Shown here: one piece after another, positions 1-6,338 of the stretch
Position numbering within the stretch: the stretch's first letter is position 1
Layout: every line of letters begins with the position of its first letter
Source: Pollutibacter sp044353505
GTDB lineage: Bacteria; Bacteroidota; Bacteroidia; Chitinophagales; Chitinophagaceae
Assembly: GCA_044353505.1 (NCBI GenBank)
Contig: JBILBU010000006.1
Location: forward strand, 1-64,000
Reading direction: 5' to 3'
Length of the DNA: 64,000 bases
Position numbers and translations under genes: made by a program
Notes under the pieces: generated by a model
Seen by the model: the letters and a program-made list of their open reading frames with translations, nothing else
Told to the model about the DNA's origin: nothing
Databases searched by the model: none

Positions 1-57
1 TTTTCAACTTAATCTTTTTTTCGATCTACCTATTCCCAAATAGGGGGTTTACATAAA

Positions 58-92
58 AACCCAGCTGCAATCATAACAATTGCAGCTGGGTT
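58..92 (-). terminator. Hairpin next to the outermost tRNA fragment
   Basis: A perfect 13-bp inverted repeat (58-70 with 80-92, 9-base loop) stands immediately outside the damaged tRNA fragment at 103-157. The two other tRNA copies also have a hairpin at the same place, so this is most likely the tRNA terminator that belonged to an earlier junction. Read on the minus strand it has only a short T run (TTTTT from 54-59 region) after the stem, so terminator strength is uncertain. Confidence 0.6.
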
Positions 93-102
93 ATAACTAG
101 GG

Positions 103-157
103 TGGGCCTAACTGGACTTGAAGCAGCCCCGATAGGCATCGGGGCTCTGATTATGAG
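103..157 (-). repeat. Damaged att site: tRNA(CAT) 3' fragment with inserted palindrome
   Basis: The sequence aligns with the 3' half of the intact tRNA at 21034-21080. The blocks TGGGCC, CTGGACTTGAA and CTCTGATTATGAG are shared in order. Between the last two, the tRNA bases GGACC are replaced by a perfect palindrome (CCCCGAT, AGGC, ATCGGGG). Similarity stops at 157 in the anticodon region, near where the exact copy at 3495-3553 also ends. I read it as the left attachment site of an older integration event, decayed because it is not under selection. An unrelated tRNA relic is possible, but its spacing from the repeat at 265-285 argues for an att site. Confidence 0.65.
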
Positions 158-264
158 GGTTTCTAGTGAGTCCATACCATTTCTTTTACTGATAATCAGT
201 AGGATAAAAATTGAAATAGATTTATATTTCTCATATTTCACCTCTTTTAACCTGTATTTCGTAA

Positions 265-285
265 AAACTGGCCCGGAAACTGGCC
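265..285 (+). repeat. Tandem AAACTGGCC repeat, candidate arm-type site (left, element 1)
   Basis: AAACTGGCC occurs at 265-273 and again at 277-285, a 12-bp period. A related pair (AAACCTGGCTC, AAACTTGGCCC) is found at 3436-3457, at the other end of the same segment. Paired short direct repeats at both ends of an integrative element are typical of integrase arm-type binding sites. Function is inferred from position only. The rest of 158-360 holds no gene that I can support; it includes a 13-bp palindrome ACTGATAATCAGT near 199-211. Confidence 0.45.
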
Positions 286-360
286 GAGTTTATTGTTTAA
301 TTACATTTTGATTAATTTAATGCAATTCAATTTTTAATATAATTAAAAGCGGTACCAACT

Positions 361-1392
361 ATGCTATTATTATCAAAACAACTTAGAGCACAAGTTATTG
401 CATCCGCGGTAATAACATCATTTTGTTACGCATTTGTAGTAGTAATTCCATTTTTTGCTTTTTCCTTTCCTAATTTCTTATCCTTTCCTAAAGAAAATAA
501 CTCTTTAACAATTGCATGTTTTAAAATATTTTTAGGTTTTTTTATTTTAGTGAATACAATATGGTTTCTCCACTATCAAATTTTACGAAATATAAAAAAT
601 AGTTGGTCAACAACATGGAAGCGAGCCATTATTCCGCTTAGCTTAAATTTAATTTTACCTTTTACTTATAATCCGCATTTTTATACAACATATAATTATG
701 GTAATCATCAAATTATTTTAAGAGTTATTAATGTTTTCATTGTAAACATAATGGTATTCCATTTTTTCGAGTTAATAATAAGTAGATTTTCTAAGGAGAA
801 ATTATATATTGAAATAAAAAATTTAAGCTACCAACAATTAGAGTCTAAATATCTCCTTGAAAAAAGTCAAGTAAATTTTCATTTTATATTTAATACGTTA
901 AATTCTATCAATGAACTAATTATTTCAGATCCCGCAATTGCTCAAAAAACATTAATTCATTTGTCTAATTTTTTAAGAGAAATTTATAAAATTGAAGTTA
1001 ATTTATTAACAATAACCGAAGAGCTCAAAATAGCAAATGATTATTTACAAATTCAAGAAGTTAGATTTACAAATGGATTCAATATTAATATTGATATCCC
1101 TGCGAATCAAAATGAAAGGAAGGTCCCGTTTTTTACTATACTCACTTTATTAGAAAATATTTTCAAACATAATATACTAAGCGAGAGCAAACCTCTTGAA
1201 ATTTTTATTTATATGCAAGAAGATTATTTATTTGTAAAAAACGAGAAAAGGCTTAAGGAATCTATAACCTCAAACAATAGCGGATTAAGAAGTTTAAAAA
1301 CGCGTTGTAAATTTTTAACTGGAGATGATATTATTGTTATAGACCATCCAGATTATTTTATGATCAAGGTAAAAACAATTAATGCCAAATAA
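361..1392 (+). CDS. LytS-type sensor histidine kinase
   Basis: This 343-residue membrane protein has four hydrophobic segments in the first about 150 residues, followed by a His_kinase (PF06580, LytS/YehU type) region. The phosphoacceptor is probably H174 in FHFIFNTLNSI. The usual motif of this family is PHFLFN; here the proline before the histidine is phenylalanine. An N-box-like LLENIFKHN and a G-box-like NNSGLRSLKTR follow, so the ATPase domain seems complete though short. The response regulator starts 26 bp downstream and the two surely form an operon. The pair probably senses an envelope signal and may control the lipoprotein gene at 2281. The DNA is very AT-rich compared with the chromosomal part of the window, in keeping with transfer. 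Confidence 0.88.
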   Translation: MLLLSKQLRAQVIASAVITSFCYAFVVVIPFFAFSFPNFLSFPKENNSLTIACFKIFLGFFILVNTIWFLHYQILRNIKNSWSTTWKRAIIPLSLNLILPFTYNPHFYTTYNYGNHQIILRVINVFIVNIMVFHFFELIISRFSKEKLYIEIKNLSYQQLESKYLLEKSQVNFHFIFNTLNSINELIISDPAIAQKTLIHLSNFLREIYKIEVNLLTITEELKIANDYLQIQEVRFTNGFNINIDIPANQNERKVPFFTILTLLENIFKHNILSESKPLEIFIYMQEDYLFVKNEKRLKESITSNNSGLRSLKTRCKFLTGDDIIVIDHPDYFMIKVKTINAK

Positions 1393-1418
1393 TTTGTATA
1401 TAATATCACAACTCATAC

Positions 1419-2156
1419 ATGAATATAGTTATTATTGAAGACGAACAATTGTCGGCACAAAGTTTGAAACGATTAATCAAAAAACTTAGACCAAGTTTTA
1501 AAATTAATATGGTAATAAAATCTATAGCAACTGCTGTAGTATATTTTAATGAAAATAAAAATACAGATTTAATATTTTGCGATATAGAATTAACTGATGG
1601 CCCAAGTTTTAATATATTTTCACAAGTTGAAATAATAACACCTATTATATTTATAACAGCTTTTAATAATTATGCAAAGGAGGCCTTGAGAACAAATGTT
1701 ATCGGGTATTTAACAAAACCATTTTTTGAAGAAGAGTTAGAGACTGTTTTGCAAAAATTTGAAACATTATTGCAAAAAGAGCAAGCTATTATTTCTATGA
1801 AAGAAAATAGCCTCAAAAAAGATGTAAAGTTATTAATATATGTTAAGGGAGATATACTACCTGTCTCTTTAGTTGATATAGCCCTATTTTGTTTGGAGGA
1901 GTCAAATATTTATTTATTTACATTTCAGGGTGAAAAGTTATCAGTAAATAAGACAATGCAATATTTAGAAGAATTACAACCTAATATTTTTTATAAAGCG
2001 AATAGACAATTATTAATCAATAGAAATGCTATAGCGAATGTCAAAAGAATTAATAATAGAAGACTTCAAGTTAAATTAAACATTCTTTATTCATCCGAAA
2101 TTTATATTAGTAAGGAAAAGGCTTCCAATTTTATAAAGTGGCTATTAATCAAATAA
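1419..2156 (+). CDS. LytTR-family response regulator
   Basis: The 245-residue protein has an N-terminal receiver domain (residues 1 to about 120) with the acidic pair E7/D8, the phosphoacceptor D55 in LIFCDIELTDG and the conserved lysine in YLTKPF. A C-terminal LytTR DNA-binding domain follows (about 145-245), with the family's typical pattern around FYKANRQLLINRNAI. It is the partner of the sensor kinase 26 bp upstream. LytTR regulators bind direct repeats upstream of targets. The nearest candidate target is the lipoprotein gene 124 bp downstream; I cannot point to a certain binding site in that gap, which contains an inverted repeat GCTGCC/GGCAGC (2174-2203). Confidence 0.92.
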   Translation: MNIVIIEDEQLSAQSLKRLIKKLRPSFKINMVIKSIATAVVYFNENKNTDLIFCDIELTDGPSFNIFSQVEIITPIIFITAFNNYAKEALRTNVIGYLTKPFFEEELETVLQKFETLLQKEQAIISMKENSLKKDVKLLIYVKGDILPVSLVDIALFCLEESNIYLFTFQGEKLSVNKTMQYLEELQPNIFYKANRQLLINRNAIANVKRINNRRLQVKLNILYSSEIYISKEKASNFIKWLLIK

Positions 2157-2280
2157 TTCATTATTTTACCTATTTGCTGCCTGTTTAAACCCTTTTTTGG
2201 CAGCTTCGCCTTTAATTGATCATTTCTCTCAATTATGTTGCTGTATTTCGTTGGATTATTCATTTATCAATAATCTACCC

Positions 2281-3192
2281 ATGTCTAGGCCATTTAAATT
2301 TCAGAAGATTTTCAAACTGCTAATAGCAATTCTTTTTTTATATAGTTGTAGAAAAGATGACTCACCAGCCCCTACTCCATTGCTTCCAAAAGTTCAAATA
2401 AGTTTTGCAGATTCTGTAACAGAAACTTCAGTAGTTATTGGCGGGTATATTTCTGATACTGGTTATGCGCCAATCCTAGATGCTGGTTTTTATTATTCTA
2501 CAGACACTACACGTCCCATTACATCTACTAATACTACTTCTCAGATTAGCATTGGTCCTGTAAGAGGACTAGGTGGCTTCCATGCAAAAATCACTGGCTT
2601 GACACCAGGAACTACGTATTCAATCGCATCCTATGCAAAGAATTCAAGAGGATTCGGATTGTCGAGTGATTTTTTGGATTATAAGTTTACTACAGTAAAA
2701 TTACTAGCAATTGGAGATACTTATGGAGGAGGCAAAGTTGCTTATTTAATGCAGCCTGGAGATACTACTTATGATGCAAATGTACAGCATGGTTTAATTG
2801 CTGCAATTGCAGATCAATCAGATGGTGCAAAGTGGACTAACGCCTCCGAGATAGTTTCTTGTAGTGCACTTGGTGTTAATTTATTGCAAGGAAAATCAAA
2901 TACAGATAGTATTATTAAATATAATCCTAGTCCAAAAATTACTGCTGCTTCAATAGCTAGGGCGCATCGAGGTGGAAATTATGAAGATTGGTATTTACCA
3001 AACAAAAATGAATTAAATAAATTGTATATAAATAGAAGAGCCATTGGCGGTTTTGCGGATAACTGGTATTGGAGTTCTACGGAGTTCGACTTCTACCACC
3101 CGTGGCTCCAGAATTTCCCTAGTGGCAATCAGAGCTCCAACTACAATAAGACCAATCCAGATTACCATGTTCGCGCCATTAGGTCTTTTTAA
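2281..3192 (+). CDS. DUF1566 lipoprotein, probable DGR variable protein
   Basis: I chose ATG 2281 because it gives a clean lipoprotein signal peptide ending in LYSC (Cys23); an upstream in-frame GTG/TTG extension lacks this. Residues about 35-140 resemble a fibronectin-III-like fold (GLTPGTTYSIASYAKNSRG). From about 145 the protein is DUF1566-like, with GGGKVAY, HGLIAA, DWYLPNKNEL, WYWSSTE and a terminal VRAIRSF. This domain has the C-type-lectin-like architecture common in target proteins of diversity-generating retroelements in Bacteroidota. The last 43 codons have the composition of a DGR variable region (separate entry). It is probably an outer-membrane, surface-exposed ligand-binding protein. 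It follows the LytS/LytR operon, which may regulate it. No reverse transcriptase, Avd or template repeat is visible nearby. Confidence 0.8.
   Translation: MSRPFKFQKIFKLLIAILFLYSCRKDDSPAPTPLLPKVQISFADSVTETSVVIGGYISDTGYAPILDAGFYYSTDTTRPITSTNTTSQISIGPVRGLGGFHAKITGLTPGTTYSIASYAKNSRGFGLSSDFLDYKFTTVKLLAIGDTYGGGKVAYLMQPGDTTYDANVQHGLIAAIADQSDGAKWTNASEIVSCSALGVNLLQGKSNTDSIIKYNPSPKITAASIARAHRGGNYEDWYLPNKNELNKLYINRRAIGGFADNWYWSSTEFDFYHPWLQNFPSGNQSSNYNKTNPDYHVRAIRSF
3061..3192 (+). other. Candidate DGR variable region (VR) at the 3' end of the lipoprotein gene
   Basis: By hand count GC is about 50% in 3061-3120 and 45% in 3121-3180, against about 28% in 3001-3060 and 22% in 2881-2940 of the same gene. 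The rise is due to codons ending in C: TTC GAC TTC TAC CAC run together at 3085-3099, then CTC, TTC, AGC TCC AAC TAC, ACC and TAC. This is the expected result of adenine-specific mutagenesis of AAC codons in a template. The encoded residues lie on the ligand-binding face of the C-type-lectin-like fold and end in VRAIRSF just before the stop codon, the usual VR position. A downstream initiation-of-mutagenic-homing site would lie around 3169-3210. Confidence 0.65.
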
Positions 3193-3293
3193 CTATTCAA
3201 CCATTTAACTATTAAAAAAGTTAGCGCAGCTGACAAATTTTATAGGGTATAAATGACACCCAGTTATAATTATCTAAAATAAAATCTCATTCA

Positions 3294-3326
3294 AAACCAT
3301 CCTCAAATCCGAGGATGGTTTTTTAT
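3294..3326 (+). terminator. Rho-independent terminator after the DUF1566 lipoprotein
   Basis: An 11-bp perfect stem (AAACCATCCTC at 3294-3304 with GAGGATGGTTT at 3311-3321) with a 6-base loop is followed by TTTTATTT. It lies 100 bp after the lipoprotein stop codon and in the right orientation to end that transcript. The intervening DNA has no gene. Confidence 0.85.
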
Positions 3327-3435
3327 TTCTAATGTTGATCCTTCCTAAAATATCAGTAGGCTGTATCATTTAGTCAGGTTCCAACTATTCCACCCCTTCA
3401 CCTCCATTCACCCCTGTTTTCCATATAAAAACACA

Positions 3436-3457
3436 AAACCTGGCTCAAACTTGGCCC
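3436..3457 (+). repeat. Tandem AAACxTGGCxC repeat, candidate arm-type site (right, element 1)
   Basis: Two 11-bp units, AAACCTGGCTC (3436-3446) and AAACTTGGCCC (3447-3457), stand in direct tandem 50 bp outside the tRNA fragment at 3507. They resemble the AAACTGGCC pair at 265-285. Their relation to the att site (71 bp from the tRNA 3' end) matches that of the GTATGCAAA pair near 21034 (68 bp). Confidence 0.45.
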
Positions 3458-3460
3458 AAA

Positions 3461-3496
3461 ATAAAAAACCACCTATGAAACAAATCATAAGTGGTT
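3461..3496 (-). terminator. Hairpin terminator beside the middle tRNA fragment
   Basis: AACCAC (3467-3472) pairs with GTGGTT (3491-3496) and TATGA (3474-3478) with TCATA (3485-3489). On the minus strand the stem is followed by a T run from the A tract at 3463-3468. It has the position of a tRNA terminator, as expected if the tRNA once ended here before element 2 integrated. Confidence 0.6.
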
Positions 3497-3553
3497 GATT
3501 TTCAAGTGGGCCCACCTGGACTTGAACCAGGGACCCTCTGATTATGAGTCAGA
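3495..3553 (-). repeat. attL: 59-bp exact copy of the tRNA(CAT) 3' part
   Basis: The 59 bases match 21022-21080 exactly, including 12 bases beyond the tRNA 3' end and the tRNA from its 3' end through the anticodon loop and both anticodon stem strands. Identity ends at 3553, where the intact gene continues with the D arm. This is the left junction of the element whose integrase starts 164 bp further on. It is not a functional tRNA because the 5' half is missing. Confidence 0.9.
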
Positions 3554-3686
3554 AAAAATAACTTTTCTCTTGTTTTCTTTGTTTGTCATTTTGTTTCATT
3601 TATTGTCAAAATACAATACAGTATTGAGTTACAATGGATTTATTTTTTCCAATTACTTCTTTTATTAATTTATTTCCCCCAACTTT

Positions 3687-3706
3687 GTATGCAAATTGTA
3701 TGCAAA
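3687..3706 (+). repeat. Candidate arm-type/int operator site (left)
   Basis: GTATGCAAATTGTATGCAAA is two 9-bp units with an 11-bp period, just before the integrase start codon at 3717. The identical 20 bases recur at 20966-20985 inside the other end of the element. The site may bind the integrase arm domain and also autoregulate int, since it overlaps its leader. Confidence 0.6.
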
Positions 3707-3716
3707 TAATTTACTT

Positions 3717-4943
3717 ATGAAAGCACTAACAGCAATAATATTAGATCAGCGAAAAGCACTTAAAAGCGGAAAATATCCAATAAAACTAAGAGTAACATTC
3801 AATAGAAAGCAAAAGTATCACCCTACTAAATATAGTTTTACCAAGGAGGAGTTCGATAAAGTAATATCCAAGTATCCTAAAGGTGAGTTTAAAACAGCGA
3901 GGCTAGGGCTCGACTTAATTGAACAAAAAGCAAATGAAATTATAGATGCAATGCAAATTTTCGATTTCAACATATTTAATCGAAGATTGCACAGAAACGA
4001 GAAGCTTCGGGAGAATGTATATGCTTATTATGAAAAGGTAATTTCTGAGTATAAAACTAATGATCAACTTGGTACTGCGTCCAATTACACTTGTAGTTTG
4101 CATTCGTTACAGAAGTTTAAAATAAACCTGTCTTTTTGGGAGGTGACACCAGAATTTTTAAAAGGATTTCAAAAATTCCTCGTAGATAATGGGAAATCTA
4201 TCACCACAGTAGGGATTTATTTAAGACCACTTAGGTCAATTATTAACCGCGCTATTGCTGATGAAACAATTCCCAAAGATTTTAGCTACCCGTTTGGGAG
4301 TAAAGCCAAGCTCAAGTACCAAATACCAACAGGAAAAAGTATAAAAAAAGCACTTGATAAAAGAGAGCTTAAGCTTTTGTTTGAATACAAGCCTATAGAA
4401 GACACTTGGGAAGAAAAAGCGCTAGATTTTTGGAAATTTTCATATCTGGCAAACGGGATGAACATGAAAGATATTGCCAATTTAAGGTTTAAGGATGTGC
4501 AAAGTGACTTTATCTACTTCATCCGAGCAAAAACAAAGAATACAAATTCCGTCGAAACTCCAATTAAAGTGTTTCTTTCTGAGTATATAAAAAAAATAAT
4601 TGTTAGGTGGGGGAATCTTGATAAAAAAGCAAGCAATCTAATTTTTTCAATAATTAATCAGAATGACAATTTAGAGAAGCAGCGAGCTGATTTACATCAA
4701 TTTATTAAAATGGTTAATAAGTATGTTAATAGGATAGCCAGAACACTCTATATTGAAAAGTCATGCAATACTTATGTAGCCAGGCATAGTATGGCAACAA
4801 TGTTAATAAGATCGGGTGCAAATGTACAGGCTATATCAGAAGCATTAGGACATAGTACTGTGGTCCAAACTAAATGTTACCTTAAGCCATTAGAAGATGA
4901 TGTAAAGAAAGAAATGGCCAAAGCATTGACTAACTTCAATTAA
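3717..4943 (+). CDS. Tyrosine recombinase/integrase
   Basis: The enzyme excises and integrates the element at the tRNA(CAT) gene. I chose ATG 3717 (408 residues); an upstream in-frame TTG would overlap the GTATGCAAA repeat. The N-terminal arm-binding region (about 1-85) is followed by a SAM-like core-binding domain (about 90-185) and a C-terminal catalytic domain. Visible catalytic residues are R356-H357 in YVARHSMATM, H379 in GHST and nucleophile Y388 in KCYL. The first conserved arginine is replaced in the GMNMKDIANL motif, as is usual in Bacteroidota integrases of this subfamily. It lies 164 bp from attL and is followed after 17 bp by an unknown gene. Confidence 0.93.
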   Translation: MKALTAIILDQRKALKSGKYPIKLRVTFNRKQKYHPTKYSFTKEEFDKVISKYPKGEFKTARLGLDLIEQKANEIIDAMQIFDFNIFNRRLHRNEKLRENVYAYYEKVISEYKTNDQLGTASNYTCSLHSLQKFKINLSFWEVTPEFLKGFQKFLVDNGKSITTVGIYLRPLRSIINRAIADETIPKDFSYPFGSKAKLKYQIPTGKSIKKALDKRELKLLFEYKPIEDTWEEKALDFWKFSYLANGMNMKDIANLRFKDVQSDFIYFIRAKTKNTNSVETPIKVFLSEYIKKIIVRWGNLDKKASNLIFSIINQNDNLEKQRADLHQFIKMVNKYVNRIARTLYIEKSCNTYVARHSMATMLIRSGANVQAISEALGHSTVVQTKCYLKPLEDDVKKEMAKALTNFN

Positions 4944-4960
4944 TTCTCTAATTATCTCAA

Positions 4961-5956
4961 ATGTTCGGGAATATCCATTTTGAAAACTGCGATTCATCAA
5001 TTGCAAGTCCAATAGGATTTTTTTCATGCTTTATTAAAGCAGGTGCAATAAAGAAATGTAAAAATAATTTCTTTGATAATGCCATTAGTGTTATTACTCC
5101 CCACGAATATTCACATTACAATAAGATTACAATAGTTCAATCACTTTCTTTGCCAGTTACCATTGATAAGAAGAAAGCGACAATCGTTGTTGAATACCAG
5201 GAAGAAATAGAATACGACGAATATTTAGGCCCAAAATATGAATGGAAGAGTAATGTTTACGAGTTTGATAAATTGCTGAAAGAACTACTGAATTCTCAAG
5301 TTCAAGAGTCAATTTCTCTTTTTAAATCAAAGCTTGAGACACTGAATAGGAAAAGGAAAAGGGAGATTATTGGAGATAGTATAAAGAAAATTTTAGATGT
5401 TATCGACATTATTGAGATTGATAAAGATTTCAAGAAGTATCGAAGAACGTCAATTCAGGCATGTTATGCGCTGATTCAATTTTTGTTTAAGGATTATGAA
5501 GATTTTTGTCCTGCTCAAAATACAGACAAACGAATTGGAGAAATACTTTTAGCATCTGAAAACACAAAATATTTATTTGTTTCACAAAAAATTAATGTAT
5601 CCATACTCCCATATTTAGTTCAGCATTCTAAATTAAAATTAGGAGTTACGATTGATAAAAAAGATAATAAACTCACTTTAGAGGAGGCATGGACATATTT
5701 TCTTGAAGGGGATTTTGAAAAAATTACTTCACGTATTAGCTTCCCAGCAAATTTAGAATTTTCAAGTTTTTTGTTAACAGAAATTGTATCTGTGTTGTCA
5801 TACAACCTAGCTAAATTGGAACGTATGAGAATATTTTTTTTCGATCGAGGTAAAATGGATCTTAAATTAGTATATAAAAATAGAAGCATTTTTATAAAGA
5901 AGCATCCTGACGAAGTTTATAAAATACGAGTACTGATTTCACGTCATAAATGTTAA
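4961..5956 (+). CDS. Hypothetical protein beside integrase
   Basis: I do not recognise this 331-residue protein. It has no signal peptide or membrane segment. It is rich in Lys, Ile and Glu, with a likely helical middle part (about 110-170, including LNRKRKREIIGDSIKK) and a hydrophobic C-terminal third. It starts 17 bp after the integrase in the same direction, so it is probably cotranscribed. Integrase-adjacent genes in Bacteroidota elements are often regulatory (RteC-like or excision functions), but no motif lets me assign that here. The next gene is 152 bp away and has its own candidate promoter. Confidence 0.6.
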   Translation: MFGNIHFENCDSSIASPIGFFSCFIKAGAIKKCKNNFFDNAISVITPHEYSHYNKITIVQSLSLPVTIDKKKATIVVEYQEEIEYDEYLGPKYEWKSNVYEFDKLLKELLNSQVQESISLFKSKLETLNRKRKREIIGDSIKKILDVIDIIEIDKDFKKYRRTSIQACYALIQFLFKDYEDFCPAQNTDKRIGEILLASENTKYLFVSQKINVSILPYLVQHSKLKLGVTIDKKDNKLTLEEAWTYFLEGDFEKITSRISFPANLEFSSFLLTEIVSVLSYNLAKLERMRIFFFDRGKMDLKLVYKNRSIFIKKHPDEVYKIRVLISRHKC

Positions 5957-6018
5957 GTGCCATTTTCCGCAACCCTTTCCTGTAGGGCATTCTCACCACT
6001 TTTATTAAATTCTGAATT

Positions 6019-6026
6019 TATCTTTG
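6019..6026 (+). promoter_or_regulatory. Candidate Bacteroidota -7 element
   Basis: TATCTTTG fits the TAnnTTTG consensus and lies 82 bp before the Xis-like gene. No clear -33 TTG is seen at the expected distance, so the call is tentative. Confidence 0.35.
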
Positions 6027-6107
6027 ATGAAGTTATTCGCCAACTAAGTGTATTGCTACCATGCACTAATTGTTGGGGTAGACGAATGATGTTTTAAAAA
6101 GTAAAAA

Positions 6108-6338
6108 ATGAAGAATTATTTAAACATTGAGGAACTCGCGGAGTATATCCACATGAGTAAATCAACTATTTACAAGGGCACAATGTCCAACCGAATCCCA
6201 CACATTAAAGCTGGGAAGAAGCTTTTATTTAGTCAAGATGCCATTGATCAATGGCTGCAGAAATTCAATCAGCCAACTATAGAAGAAGTTGAAGCTGACA
6301 TCAATTCAATTTTAAAATTCAAACAAAATGGTAGGTAA
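6108..6338 (+). CDS. Excisionase-like helix-turn-helix protein
   Basis: The 76-residue protein has the MerR/Xis-type winged helix of the HTH_17 (excisionase) family: LNIEELAEYIHMSKSTIYKG, then HIKAGKKLLFSQDAIDQWL. Such proteins direct the integrase toward excision or act as small regulators in mobile elements. It overlaps the next gene by 11 bp (6328-6338), which suggests translational coupling and a common operon with the DUF3987 ATPase. It is close to the usual length for the family. Confidence 0.85.
   Translation: MKNYLNIEELAEYIHMSKSTIYKGTMSNRIPHIKAGKKLLFSQDAIDQWLQKFNQPTIEEVEADINSILKFKQNGR

Larger units (their letters stand above)
103..3506. mobile_element. Putative integrase-less 3.4-kb integrative element (element 1)
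   Basis: The segment lies between two copies of the tRNA(CAT) 3' end (103-157 and 3495-3553) and carries an 11-12 bp tandem repeat of an AAACTGGCC-like unit just inside each end (265-285 and 3436-3457). Offsets from the tRNA 3' ends are about 162 and 71 bp, close to the 180 and 68 bp seen for the different repeat pair of the neighbouring element. The only genes inside are a LytS/LytR pair and a DUF1566 lipoprotein with a DGR-like variable region. No recombinase is present, so mobility would require an integrase in trans, or the gene has been lost. Boundaries and mobility are inferred. Confidence 0.5.

Noticed and set aside
102..311. Open frame over the damaged att site
   Set aside because: It starts on tRNA-derived sequence, has no recognisable domain or ribosome-binding site, and is explained by the att relic.
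3193..3500. Search for a DGR template repeat or RT after the lipoprotein
   Set aside because: The region holds a terminator, the arm-like repeats and the tRNA fragment. No copy of the variable region and no reverse-transcriptase reading frame is present here or elsewhere in the window.
3507..3553. Second tRNA gene
   Set aside because: Only the 3' half from the anticodon arm is present; the D arm and acceptor 5' strand are missing.
4961..5956. Reverse transcriptase or RteC
   Set aside because: No YxDD motif and no clear RteC pattern; left as hypothetical.
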